A stretch of DNA of 64,000 nucleotides from Trifolium pratense. Taxonomy: Eukaryota > Streptophyta > Magnoliopsida > Fabales > Fabaceae. The notes below the pieces were generated by a model that was given only the letters and a program-made list of their open reading frames with translations, was not told the origin of the DNA and made no database searches. Numbering within the stretch: position 1 is the stretch's first letter; each line of letters starts with the position of its first letter. Below, piece after piece: positions 54,267-64,000 of this stretch. Location of the stretch: contig NC_060060.1 in NCBI RefSeq assembly GCF_020283565.1, forward strand, positions 66,015,257-66,079,256. The letters are read 5' to 3'. A program made the translations under genes and the position numbers.

Positions 54267-54736
54267 CTCCATCGGCCCCAAAAAAATGACTTAGTTGAAA
54301 TAAAAATTTGTCCCAACCAATCGTTAGTTGGTTTAGTGATGATTAACGATGAACTTGTTGATAGGGAGGATCACAGTTCGATCCCCTATAACTGCGATCG
54401 GGAGGGGGTTGGAACCACGCTAGAACTGACTTCCAAACTAAATTAAGCTAGTGGTGAAAGCAAAAAAAATTGTCCCAAAATATTTGACATGCTCAACTTT
54501 CAATGTAATATTTTATAACTATTACTACTTTGAAATGTTAACTCATTATATTACTACTTTATTAATTAATGAAATATTATGACTTGTTGCTTGTAAAAAA
54601 AAACTACTACTTTAATTCACAACTCACAAGTAAAGTATCAATAGAGTGATTAAGTAAAATTTAATTATTACTACTATATTGTTTTTTTTTTAATTGTATA
54701 AAATAACCAAGTAAGTTATAAGTGGGACGAAAAGAG
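54267..54736. mobile_element. Stowaway-like MITE interrupted by a SINE
   Basis: It begins CTCCATCGGCCCCAAAAAAA after TA and ends GTGGGACGAAAAGAG before TA (54737-54738). Inverted pairs include TGACTTAGTTG on the left and CAAGTAAGTTATAAGTGGGA on the right. Removing the SINE leaves about 305 bp, a usual size for the type. The termini match the CTCCCTCCGT consensus only loosely. Confidence 0.65.
54317..54469 (+). mobile_element. SINE nested in a Stowaway-like MITE
   Basis: TTGTCCCAA, extended by upstream A-residues, occurs at 54308-54316 and 54470-54478. The insert has GGTTTAGTGATG (A-box-like), CAGTTCGATCCCC (B box) and ends TAGTGGTGAAAGCAAAAAAA. It is the same family as 22761-22889. Confidence 0.8.
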
Positions 54737-54833
54737 TATGATTTTACTTAAAAAAATGTAGGGAGTGGAGTACAATCGGATAAGAAAACGTGCAAAACAA
54801 AAAAACCATGATAAATAGGTAGTATTGTTTGAA

Positions 54834-54992
54834 GGGTTTTGTTAATATGTGTCTAAGAATATATGTTAAAAAAATTTAAAAAATGAAAGTTTTGTATTTG
54901 AAAAAAAAAAATTGATTTTGAAAAAATTTAATGAACAATTTTTTTTTTTTACTCAATTTTAAAACTAGTTTTCATATTAAATATCTTTAACA
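54834..54992. mobile_element. Hairpin-ended MITE, decayed copy 5
   Basis: GGGTTTTGTTAATATGTG then AAGAATATATGTTAA at the left, and CTTTAACATGTGCACTAG at the right, resemble the family at 13700 and 15111. The right terminal GGG/CCC end and the duplication are not preserved. Confidence 0.45.
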
Positions 54993-55661
54993 TGTGCACT
55001 AGTGAAATAAATTTGCTCTCTCCTCTCCTTGTCTGAATTGGAAAAGAGACATTGACTCAGCACGTGATCTCATTGGATATGGTCTCTGACGGTGGAACTT
55101 TATTATCCTCAGTAGGCCTAAAATTAGACATTTCGTGGCCCACAAGCATTCCAATTTATGGAAACAAGTCACAAGTGTCAGTGTACTGTCCCAAAACATA
55201 CACCACACACATTACCTTATTCTATCTACCCACCCTCACCTTTCGCATGAAAACCCGCGAAACTTCGAACAACCAAAGTAACCAAACACCAACTCCCTCA
55301 TACACTCATACTAGTAGTATTAATATTTATTGGCTAGAAATTATATTTTGAATAAGTGGAATGTTCGAAGTTCAAATCTCGATTCCTGTATTATAAAATT
55401 ATGTCCATACTAACTGAGTTAAATTCATTGGAGGCCACCGAAGGAGACAAAGTTTTTTAAGTAGTTGAACAAGTAAAATGTTCGAATTTAAACTTCGACT
55501 TATATATAATTATAAGATGTCCTATCAACTAAATTAAGTTCACATAACATTTTTTTAATATTTTATTAACCGATATAAATGTTAAAATTGTTATGTGAAA
55601 TTTGAACTTCGGTCATCCACCGTGTGAATTTTTAATTGTTTAACATTACCAATTTTTTTTT
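54993..55661. other. Gene-free stretch upstream of QNG1
   Basis: Two degenerate segments near 55365-55440 and 55475-55545 share AATGTTCGAA...CTTCGA and AACT(G/A)A(G/A)TTAA, suggesting decayed tRNA-like SINE copies. The 99-codon open frame at 55052-55351 has no known motif. Confidence 0.45.
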
Positions 55662-55845
55662 GGATTTAATTGATATGCATCGACGGTGTAAAATAATTTT
55701 ACACTGTCAACCAATATCAACCATGTTTTCCGCCATATCACCCCACTTGATCCCACTTTCTTGACATGACATGACAAAATGATGGTTATTTATTGGACGA
55801 TCGTGTAAAACTATTTTACATCGTCAGTGCATATCAATTAAACTC
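55662..55845. mobile_element. MITE with 60-bp inverted ends in the QNG1 promoter
   Basis: The left arm reads TTTAATTGATATGCATCGAC, then GTAAAATAATTTTACAC. The right arm complement reads GTTTAATTGATATGCACTGAC, then GTAAAATAGTTTTACAC. Total about 184 bp with a short unique centre. Each arm also holds a local palindrome around AATTTTACAC. It ends about 155 bp before the QNG1 start codon. Confidence 0.8.
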
Positions 55846-55999
55846 TTTTTTTTTTTAAATGAATATATTAATCTATTTTTTGTTTATCCAAATATTTCTC
55901 ATATATATAGACCAGTATTTGTTTGTTTCAAAACCGTCTTCATTTTAGGGTTCACCACCACAAGTTGTTAACATTGAAACGGCGCATTGTGAAAAGTCC

Positions 56000-58900
56000 A
56001 TGGACGAAGTTAGGGAAACCTCTGCTTGGGTCGCTAGCCGCTCCTCTCATGTCGTTGTTGACTCTTCAGGTTCAATTTTCAAAACTCTGTTTTTTATATT
56101 TTATTTTGTTGTTCTATTCAAATGTTGCATTATTATGCGTTTGTTGATGTGTTTTTCAGGAATTGAGAAAGTAGTGAACACCATTGATTCTATTCCGAAA
56201 GTTGAATGGGATTTTGAAGGGATTCATTATTTTGATAATGGACCACTCACTGTTCAGTACTTGTTTGTTTTGGACGCTATGAATTTTTGCTTCTGGCCTG
56301 GTACGGTTTTTTTTTTTAAATCTTAATTTAGGGTGTTAATGGTCCTCTGTTTTTGCATATTTTTCGTAGTTGTTGTATTTTCTGTAATGTATTTGAAATT
56401 ATTTTGGCTGCATTTGATTGGTTATTATGAAATGAGAAAAAAAAGATGTTTTTTTTTTCTCATTACAAGAGTCTGGTCGTTAAATTAAGCATATAGCCAT
56501 GCTTGCATAATCAGTTTAGTTCAGCGTTTATAGCACAAACACTTATCAATATAAATGCTTATGATGTAAGCGCTGAATTAAGTTGTAAGTTGTTTTTATA
56601 ATTTATTTTAAAAAGATAAAATAAATTCTAACTGTTTTCATATACGCTATAAGTTATTGTCATAAGTTGTCCTAAAAAGTTTATGAACATAAGTTGAAAG
56701 TCTGGATATGTTATAAGTTATTTTCATAAGCACTCCGACATAATCTCACAAGTATTTGTGTCAGTAGACAAGTTCAAATAAGTCAATTCAGACAAGCTAT
56801 TAGAAGAACTTTCTTGGTGGTACAGTGTAAATAAGTTAATATACATCATGTAGAACGTGTTTTTTGGAACATGATGTGAATATGAAAATGGTTTGTGAAT
56901 ATTCAAGAGGTGGCAAATTTGGATTTCCATATCTTTGATGTTATTTTCCAAAAGCATTTGATTTGGACATTTGGTTAACAACATGTTTGTTCCTGTGTAT
57001 TGACTTATTACTACTATTGTATGACCAGTTGTTGAAGTGGCTTTCTTTATTGACTAATGCTGCCGCTTTCAAACAGATCCATCATCCTATAGCATCTTTA
57101 ATCAACACAACAGTCATTGTTATATATCTTCGCTTTGTGTATTTCAATAAAAAAAAAACCATAGTAAAATTCATGTTTTTGTAGTAAATTAAGGCATTGA
57201 AAAAACATTTTGATAACAGGTCAAACTTACATACAGTTGCTTTGGTTAATACACTGCTCTTACTGTGCTAAACACAAAAAAACAATTATTTTATTAAATG
57301 TGTTCGATAAAAAAGTTTTTTACAATGCATCTTTTGATAGTTTTTGACAGTTGTGTATGTTTAGTACAAAACAGTATCAATTGGAGGTAAGAAACTGTGC
57401 TTAACAGCTTAAGTTTTACCTTTTGATAAATGCTTCTCTCTGTTAGATTCAAATGTATGGGAGATTAGGTGGATATAGAAATCCTTATTGTCTTTGATAT
57501 GCTGATGAGAAATAATCATATATCATATAGAACTACGGTTTTTTTTGTTGGTGTGTGTTGGAGTTTGAACACGATGGTTTCGTCTGATCTGTGCAGTAGC
57601 CTTTATTTAATGAGAAAATATTTTGATTGTTGTTGAGTGTAGTGCTTTAGGGTGTTATTGACCATATATTAGGATGATTATCTGGTTAGTTGTTTAATTG
57701 ACATTTTGGTTTACAAATACATGAAATAGGCTCAGTGGAATGTCTTATAGTCCTAGGATTTTTGCATATCTTTTCCCCCTGGCTTTTAACCTTGCCATTC
57801 TTTCTGTTCTTTTCATTGATCACTCTCTTCTTGTTTGACAACAGATAAGGATTTGAATTATGATGATTTGGCATCTGGGCTAAAGGCAGCTCTTCAAAAG
57901 GATAAGTCTGCATTCGATGCTGACCGTCTGCAAAAATATACTGGTAACTCTGTTTGGACCTTGCATTTACTGTATGCAAACTAACATGTCTCTTTTCATT
58001 CATAGAATGGTATGGAACTAGCAATTGAATGTGTCGGACTTCATCTTCAATTCAGTTCATGTTTTTATGAACAATTGAAATTTGAGACTATGGTTTGTTA
58101 AGATTATTTAAGGGTAGGTAGTTAGGTACAGAGGTGAAATAGGCCTATATTGTATTGTAGATCAAGTAATGCCATGGTGGATAAAATTGCATATTACTCA
58201 ATGGTTGGTAATCATGTCTCAGGACTGTGAACAGAACACTGTAAAATCTCCGTTCATGTTATGGTCAGATTAAACACAATAGTTTTGCTTGGTACATATT
58301 TGATTGCCTGAAGTGCTTGAGCAGGAACCATTGTTAAATTGTAATTTCTCATTTGAGAACAATGTCTGGTATCTTTGTTCAAGTGGCAGTATTTTTTTAC
58401 AAAAAAAACGTTTTGATATCTCATTTACATCAGGCGTTATGGTGCATTTGCTTTCTTTCAATGAAGAAATTCTTTTCCGCATAACAAACTGACAAATTCA
58501 ATTCATAATGTTAGGTCCACAACTTCGCGAGCTTTTGAATTGGCCTAGACCCCTTCCTTTGGAAGATGAACGTGTTAGGTTACTTCATGAGGTAAAACTA
58601 ATCATTGCTGTTGAAGTTACCTTTAGTCATAGTTATATCCATCTTTGTTTTTATTAGTTTTCATTCTGTTTTCTGGCGTCCAGTTCTGTGTATGTAACTA
58701 AGGTAATAATTTATAAGCATCTCTTAAAATGTCAGAGTCATATGTCTAATATTGTTCACTTCTACTGCTAGGTTGGGATTGAACTGGAAAGAAGTTTTGA
58801 CGGAAAAGCATCTAATCTTGTTGAGCAGTGTGGAAAATCAGCTATGAATCTTGTTGCCCTTGTTGCACGTCATTTTCCGGGTAGAACATTTGCACCTGTT

Positions 58901-59586
58901 CTTGTCTTTCATTGCTTAAGTTCTGAAATAAATTATGACCAATTTTTAAATATTAATTTTTCAATTTGATATTGATTGTGTGCAAAGAATTTGTTTCACT
59001 AACTCCTGTTATGCAATGTTTTAGGCTTTAGAGACCATTCGGTGTACAAAGGTCGTCAAGTATTTTTATATAAAAGAGCTCAGATATTTGTAGCAGACTT
59101 ATATGGTGCATTTGGGGGCCAAGGATATGGCGAGTTTAAAGACATAAGCTCTCTGACTATAATGGCAGACTATATTGTCCCAGCTGTGCTTCAGCAACTT
59201 GGCATTTTAAAATTCAGTCCAACACTTGCCAGTACAATTGAGGCCAGTGGAGAAATATGTCCAGGGACTGAGGAGGAAGTTGAATTAAGAGCTTGCTCTA
59301 TACATGCTGTCGAGAAAATGAGGGAGCTGATAAGTGTAAAATCAGGAAGACAGGCGAGTGATTTTCTCCGATAGTACCTCATCCTTGTTCTTTTCTCCGA
59401 TAAATGCATATAGAGTTGTTGCTGTTACTCTTTCACTTCACTACTATTATTTTTTCATTTCATAGTTTCACTATCTTTCTTACCTCGTTTCAGGTGCTGA
59501 GTTTGGAGCTGGATCTTTGGCTCTGGGCTTCTGGAGTTCAGAGTGAATCTCTGAAGCACCACCGCACACTTTCAATATATTATTGA
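56000..59586 (+). CDS. QNG1: Queuosine salvage protein, DUF2419 / queuosine nucleoside glycosylase
   Basis: Seven exons (56000-56069, 56160-56300, 57845-57943, 58515-58591, 58772-58880, 59025-59353, 59494-59586) join in frame to 305 residues, slightly shorter than animal homologues. Signatures of the DUF2419 family are LTVQYLFVLDAMNFCFWPDK, DERVRLLHEVG, LVARHFPGFRDHS, YKRAQIFVADLYGAFGG, LTIMADYIVPAVLQQLGIL and CPGTEEEVELRACSIHAVE, ending LWLWASG...HHRTLSIYY. Members release queuine base from queuosine nucleotide or nucleoside, so it can be reused by tRNA-guanine transglycosylase. Known for the family; activity here is inferred. The last intron (59354-59493) starts GC (CAG/GCGAGT); without splicing it the frame ends ASDFLR-stop. 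The start is the first ATG after a short leader. Confidence 0.93.
56510..56800. mobile_element. MITE-like repeat in QNG1 intron 2
   Basis: The right end complement reads AGCTTGTCTGAATTGACTTA, related to the end of the repeats at 24763-25027 and 51632-51798. The body contains CATAAGTTGTCC, TATAAGTTATTTTCATAAGC and TATACGCTATAAG words. The left end is unclear. Confidence 0.55.
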
Positions 59587-60285
59587 GCATATGATATATG
59601 ATAGCTCCCAGTTATCAGCAATTTGGTTTTATAACAAAATTTTGGCTCTTTTAAGGTAGTTATTTAAGATAATGTGTATAACTACCTTTGGAATTGGTTT
59701 TTGTAATTTTGCAAATGAAACACAAGACCTTTAAAATTTATTTGAATTGTGATACAGCTCTTGGGACAACCAAGTTTGCATTAGCAGGGGTGTAATTTTG
59801 AGCTTTTGAATGCTGTTGAAAAACTATATGCACAAGGGCTACTTGACACCAAAAATTGCATTGTAGTGTCTACTGTAATTTTTTGCATGTGCCCTTGCAA
59901 TTTTGTGATATCTTGTGGGATAATGTGTCTTGTATTATGCACAAGTTGATTTATACCATTAGATCAATAAATCACACTATATTGTATCAAATACTCCAAG
60001 GCAAACGTATTCTTATATTCTTTGCCTGAAACTATATTGGGAGTAAAATATAATGTGACTTATTCATCGTATGGTGAAAAACATATTTGTGCATTGTGCA
60101 AGGCAATTTTATTTGTGAGAATTAGAGAAAATCAAAATAAAATTCATTATACAATACAACATAGCCACTACTAGACTTTTGACGCGACAATTCTAACATG
60201 ACACGAGAATTGAGCGCACACAAAAAGTGTCAAACCAAGAAGGCTACAACAGGGCTCTAGAGAATACAAATGATACTTGGTTCCA
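59587..60285 (+). other. QNG1 3' UTR and spacer
   Basis: Probable 3' UTR, with AATAAA-like words such as AATAAATC near 59966. No other gene. AT-rich. Confidence 0.45.
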
Positions 60286-60289
60286 AGGT

Positions 60290-61026
60290 TGTCAGACTCG
60301 AGAGTCTACTCAGACTCGAAAAGGGTCGTAGACTCGATTCGTAGACTCGTACGGGTTTATGGAAACTTAAAAATGAATTTAAAAAGCCTATAAGTTACTC
60401 ATAAATGGGTTTATGGAAACTTAAAAATTCAAATTTCAAACAAACTTGTCAACAAAAAAGCTTCACAATAAAAAAATAAAATAGCAAAGCTCCGGTGAAA
60501 TATATATGATAATGACTTCAAAGATCAAAAACTCCGGTGGCATCATCACCACTAATATAATCATCACCATTATCTTCACCATCATCATCAAACTCTGCCC
60601 CAGATAAAACATTTTCTTCGTCATTAACCAAGGTTTGATTGCTTGAACTTCCACTTAATTCAACATTGCCGCCACCATTGCACAACATTGGTAATAATAA
60701 CATCAGGTTCCTCAACATTGTTAGCAGTAATATCAACTTGCTCAACATTAACTTCAGTTTGCTCATTATTTTCTTCATTAAGGGTTTTCAAATTTTTTTT
60801 TTTAATTTTGTGATTTGGATGGGGATTTTTTAATAAAAAAAATTAAATTTTTTCTTAGAAAGATTTATAGACTCGTAAACTCGCCATAAACTCGCGAGTT
60901 TATACGAGTCTATTCGAATCTAATCGAGTTTATAAAAAATCGATTCTATAAGCGATTCAATTCGTTTTTGCTTACTAAATACGTAAACTCGTACGAGTTT
61001 AAGAGTCTACTCGCAAGTTTGACAAC
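60290..61026. mobile_element. TIR element rich in GACTCG / CGAGTC words
   Basis: GGTTGTCAGACTCGAGAGTC at the left and, inverted, GGTTGTCAAACTTGCGAGTAG at the right bound about 737 bp. ATACTTGGTTC and ATGCTTGGTTC lie just outside and may contain an 8-bp duplication, so hAT is likely. The middle (60518-60800, minus strand) keeps an acidic open frame with EFDDDGEDNGDDY, disrupted by a frame change. It could be the eroded tail of a transposase, but this is weak. Confidence 0.65.
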
Positions 61027-61260
61027 CATGCTTGGTTCATTATGAGCCTGATGATCTTAAACATATTAGAGAGACTGAGAGTGCATTGTGGTTCCTATGG
61101 AGCTCATGAAGCTAACAGTCTTCCCATTGAGGTTGCATCATTACAAAACAATACTCTATTATTCCAATGACCTTCTTATACAACCTATCTTGAGTTTGGT
61201 GGCGCCGTGCCGTGAAAATTGATATATAGATAGATGAATATGGAAACGAAAATAATTCTG

Positions 61261-61753
61261 GTGTGGTCACAAGAGTTTAGACCTACTCTTCGGTCTTCAG
61301 TCACACTCACAAAAAGAGAAATAACTACACATTTGGTCCCTTACATTTATTTTAGGTTTTAATTTGGTCCCTTACGTTTAAAAAGTATCAATTTGGTCCC
61401 TTACGTTTATTTTAAGTTTCAAGTTAGTCCTTTCCGTTAGTTTTGTCACTAACACCGTTTGAACAGTACACGTGTCAGCGTGTCCAAGTGCCACGTGTCA
61501 GTCCACGTATGCAAATTGACTGCCACATGTGACAAAATTGACGGAAAGGACCAACTTGAAACTTAAAATAAACGTAAGGGACCAAATTGATACTTTTTAA
61601 ACGTAAGGGACCAAATTGAAACCTAAAATAAACGTAAGGGACCAAATGTATAGTTAAGCCATAACTAAATAATATTTACTTTTAAAATTATTAAATAATG
61701 TAATATTTTTTGTGAGTGCGACCAAAGAGTCTAAACTCTTGTTGTGACCATAC
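61261..61753. mobile_element. Outer TIR element hosting a palindromic MITE
   Basis: GTGTGGTCACAAGAGTTTAG and, inverted, GTATGGTCACAACAAGAG followed by TTTAGAC are the ends. GGTC and CACTCACAAAAA recur in both arms. Without the inner palindrome the element is only about 155 bp. The target duplication is unclear. Confidence 0.65.
61323..61660. mobile_element. Near-perfect palindromic MITE
   Basis: Arms of about 125-130 bp (61323-61446 and 61530-61660) are almost exact inverted copies built from TTTGGTCCCTTACGTTTA repeats. The loop is about 80 bp and contains ACACGTGTCAG and GCCACGTGTCAG, two G-box/ABRE-like words. No coding capacity. The fresher copy of the family also seen at 53003-53326 and, halved, at 15754. 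Confidence 0.88.
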
Positions 61754-61765
61754 AAAATTACTCCG

Positions 61766-62807
61766 GAAACGAATGCTTTGGTGAATATGTTATTCTTCTC
61801 TTCTATAAAAAGTTATATTTTTATCATATTTTTGTATTAAAATAGGAAAATGTTGAATGAATTAACATAAATGGTGAGTTTTACTTTTATGTAATAGTTT
61901 TGCTATTTGCACCACTGTCTCATTTCTAACAGAAGCTCCCTACCACTTTTTTATTCGTCAAATTTTGAAATCCCTTCGACCCTCGCCGCTCCCCTTCCCA
62001 TGGAAGTTTGATTTGATCAAAATAGTAAGAGATTTCAATCCCTTAAAAAATGGTTAGAGGTTTAATTCAGACTCTTGTATATGAAAAAATCTAGTTAAAA
62101 AGAGAGAACTTACATTGTCTAACAAATTTTACGATAAAAACATCTTTTGACACAGTGAACGGCATAGTGCATTCAATTGAACCGTGTAACTTGGCAATTT
62201 CATGTACAACTTATGTTGGTCTTTATATGCATTCATGGCTGAAAGTGCATGTTATCAAGGTCAAAGTTACTAAGCAAAATATTGTGTCCCTATTAATGGT
62301 TGTTAACAATTGTCACAAATGCGAAGTGAAGTTATAATGACTTGAAAATGTACTACGACACTTATTTTGAAACAAAATTTTATATGCTAAAGCGACAATT
62401 ATTTTGAATCGGAGAGAGTACTGATTCTGAATTTTATATCACAGCACACTAACTATTTATTCGCAAATAACAAGTTCCCATAACAACCATGCTTTCTCTG
62501 TTTCTTTAACAGTCTCACAAAGTTAATGTTATGCTGGTGAACATTCTGCAGATGGGGTTCAATTTATCACAATGGTAATGTTTGTGGTAAAAACATTATT
62601 GCTGTTGGCTGGGAACAGTAAATATTTCAGCTAAGATTGACTCTCAGGGCAAACAAAACAAATTTAGAAATCTAAACAGGCAAAACTTAAATAAATCATG
62701 TATTGAACACAGTGCCTTGGTCAGCAATTTTCTAACATCTATTAAAGTAGATGTCCTATTCTTACAGCATACCCAACAATGCAACGAAAACATATCCTTT
62801 TAAGTCA
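61766..62807. other. Gene-free stretch and probable uL29m 3' UTR
   Basis: A Stowaway-like end fragment (CGGAGAGAGTA) is near 62411-62421. The 60-codon open frame at 62155-62337 has no known motif. No gene recognised. Confidence 0.5.
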
Positions 62808-63569
62808 TCAAAGAGTATTTATCATTTTCTTCATCTCCGCAGACCTCCTAGGATCTGGTTCATCAATTGCTCTCTCAGTAAGCACGTGCTTGATGCGGCA
62901 CATTGACTTTCTCACCTGATTTCACATAAATTAAATGGACAAAAATCATTGATAGCCATGCACATTTTTTTCCCTACCCATACAAAGTTTAACATTCCAC
63001 ATTCATTTTCTCTCACAGGTTCTATACCAAACAGTGTTCACCAAACAATGATAAAAGTACCACCACTTTGATTAAACTCCCACCCACATAACTAAGGGTA
63101 ACAAATACAGAACGTGTAAAGCAGACCAGGTGTAAAAAGTGAAGAAATACCTTAGGTAAGCGCTCTGGGTTAGGAAAACGCAAATTCTGAGCATGAAGCA
63201 TTTGACGCTGAGTCATCAACATGTTCTTTTCCTTTAACAACACGTACCACAACTTTTGAAGGTCATCCCACGATTTCAGACGCAGTTCAGAAGCCTTCCA
63301 ACTCCGACCTAACAACAATGGTAAAATAATAACCAAACAAATTCATTATTAGTACTTGAAAATCAGTGAGATTTTTAATTCCTATTCTGACCGAAAAGAA
63401 CAGGTACACATTTCATACCATAGACAACTGGTTTCTCATTATCAAGGTCCCTCTCTCCCTCAAAGAACTCCTGAAGAGGGTTTCTAGCAGCAGCAGCTGT
63501 AGTGGAATAATGTTTTGATCTGGCAGCAGAAGCAAAGAATGTTCGCCCAAATGCTCTTGCCAAAAACAT
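62808..63569 (-). CDS. Mitochondrial large ribosomal subunit protein uL29m (L47)
   Basis: Three exons on the minus strand (63569-63419, 63308-63151, 62915-62808) join in frame to 138 residues, the usual length for the plant protein. Both introns are GT-AG. The N-terminus [20 protein letters not shown] is Arg/Ala/Ser-rich without acids, as in mitochondrial presequences. The family body is [57 protein letters not shown] and [20 protein letters not shown]. This is the MRP-L47 type of uL29, which binds 23S-like rRNA near the peptide exit tunnel. Placement in the mitochondrion is inferred from the leader and family. Confidence 0.93.
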
Positions 63570-64000
63570 GGCTGCAATGCCAATCAGATAGATTGATTAT
63601 AGAAATGTAAGAAAGAAACTAGAAAACACAACCAATTTCATTCAAATAAAATATTTTCATACATCAGTGTTGACTAAAAGTAGTGATGTATCTATCAACA
63701 ATTCAGAAGTTGCATCATTCTGAATGTGACATTGCTAGTGAGTGGGATGAAAAGAAAATTAGAAAAAAGTGCATCTCCAGAACCGCAAACCGTAATGAGT
63801 AATGACAGAGGCTACTTCTCATTTTTCTACACCCACACATGTAGGGATTGAATTGGGATTTATAGTCATAGATTAAGTATTGGTCAGCCACCCCACTCAG
63901 CTCTAGCATACATGAGTCAATGCCAAAAAACTCACAGGGCCTTGTAAATTAGGGCCAGCCCGCTAAATTAAAAAGACAAATGGAGAACTAATGAAGAAAT
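63570..64000. other. Upstream region of uL29m gene
   Basis: Probable promoter and leader of the minus-strand uL29m gene. No strong TATA box or bounded repeat is evident. Confidence 0.45.

Noticed and set aside
60518..60778. Acidic 86-codon minus-strand open frame
   Set aside because: Lies inside a TIR element and has a frame change. A transposase tail is possible but there is no diagnostic motif.

Overview
This is a 64-kb piece of plant nuclear DNA, very probably from a legume close to Medicago or Trifolium. It is AT-rich. Its genes have short exons and AT-rich GT-AG introns (two are GC-AG). It is crowded with plant transposons: Stowaway, Mutator-like and hAT-like elements, tRNA-derived SINEs, LINE debris and an Athila-like LTR element. 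The genus is inferred from the style of the repeats and was not tested by a search.

Five protein-coding genes could be reconstructed exon by exon with intact reading frames. They are an NPY-type BTB/NPH3 gene (+, 24461-28171), a HOOKLESS1-like GNAT gene (-, 34716-36306), a casein kinase II alpha gene with a plastid-type leader (-, 46639-52413), a queuosine-salvage DUF2419/QNG1 gene (+, 56000-59586) and a mitochondrial ribosomal protein uL29m/L47 gene (-, 62808-63569). NPY and HLS1 both belong to auxin-linked developmental pathways. CK2 alpha and uL29m are organelle-directed. They look like independent eukaryotic genes, with no sign of a cluster or shared pathway.

Region by region: 1-16 kb has no intact gene. 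It holds a 628-bp hAT-like MITE, SINEs, a Mutator-like element (5614-8172) whose left terminal repeat is split by a 5'-truncated LINE, a Helitron-like 3' end at 12078, and a series of small MITEs. 16.3-22.1 kb is a three-level nest: a 9-bp-TSD MITE is interrupted by a young, gene-poor Athila-like retrotransposon with two 1286-bp LTRs that differ at about 8 sites. 22-28.5 kb holds two SINEs and the NPY gene. 28.5-34.7 kb is gene-free and AT-rich. 34.7-36.5 kb is HLS1. 37-46.6 kb holds MITEs, a 2.8-kb Mutator-like element with long terminal inverted repeats, three decayed LTR-like relics and a perfect 82-bp tandem duplication. 46.6-64 kb carries the last three genes, separated by nested MITEs.

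No CRISPR, phage, operon or bacterial-type system is present, as expected for a plant chromosome. I did not find a convincing new biochemical system. The strongest novelty candidates are the nested transposons, a MITE family in which each end is itself a hairpin, an array of CpG-rich 13-bp palindromes in the Athila-like LTR, and the GC-AG introns. All family assignments come from reading the sequence by eye; no alignment or database search was run.
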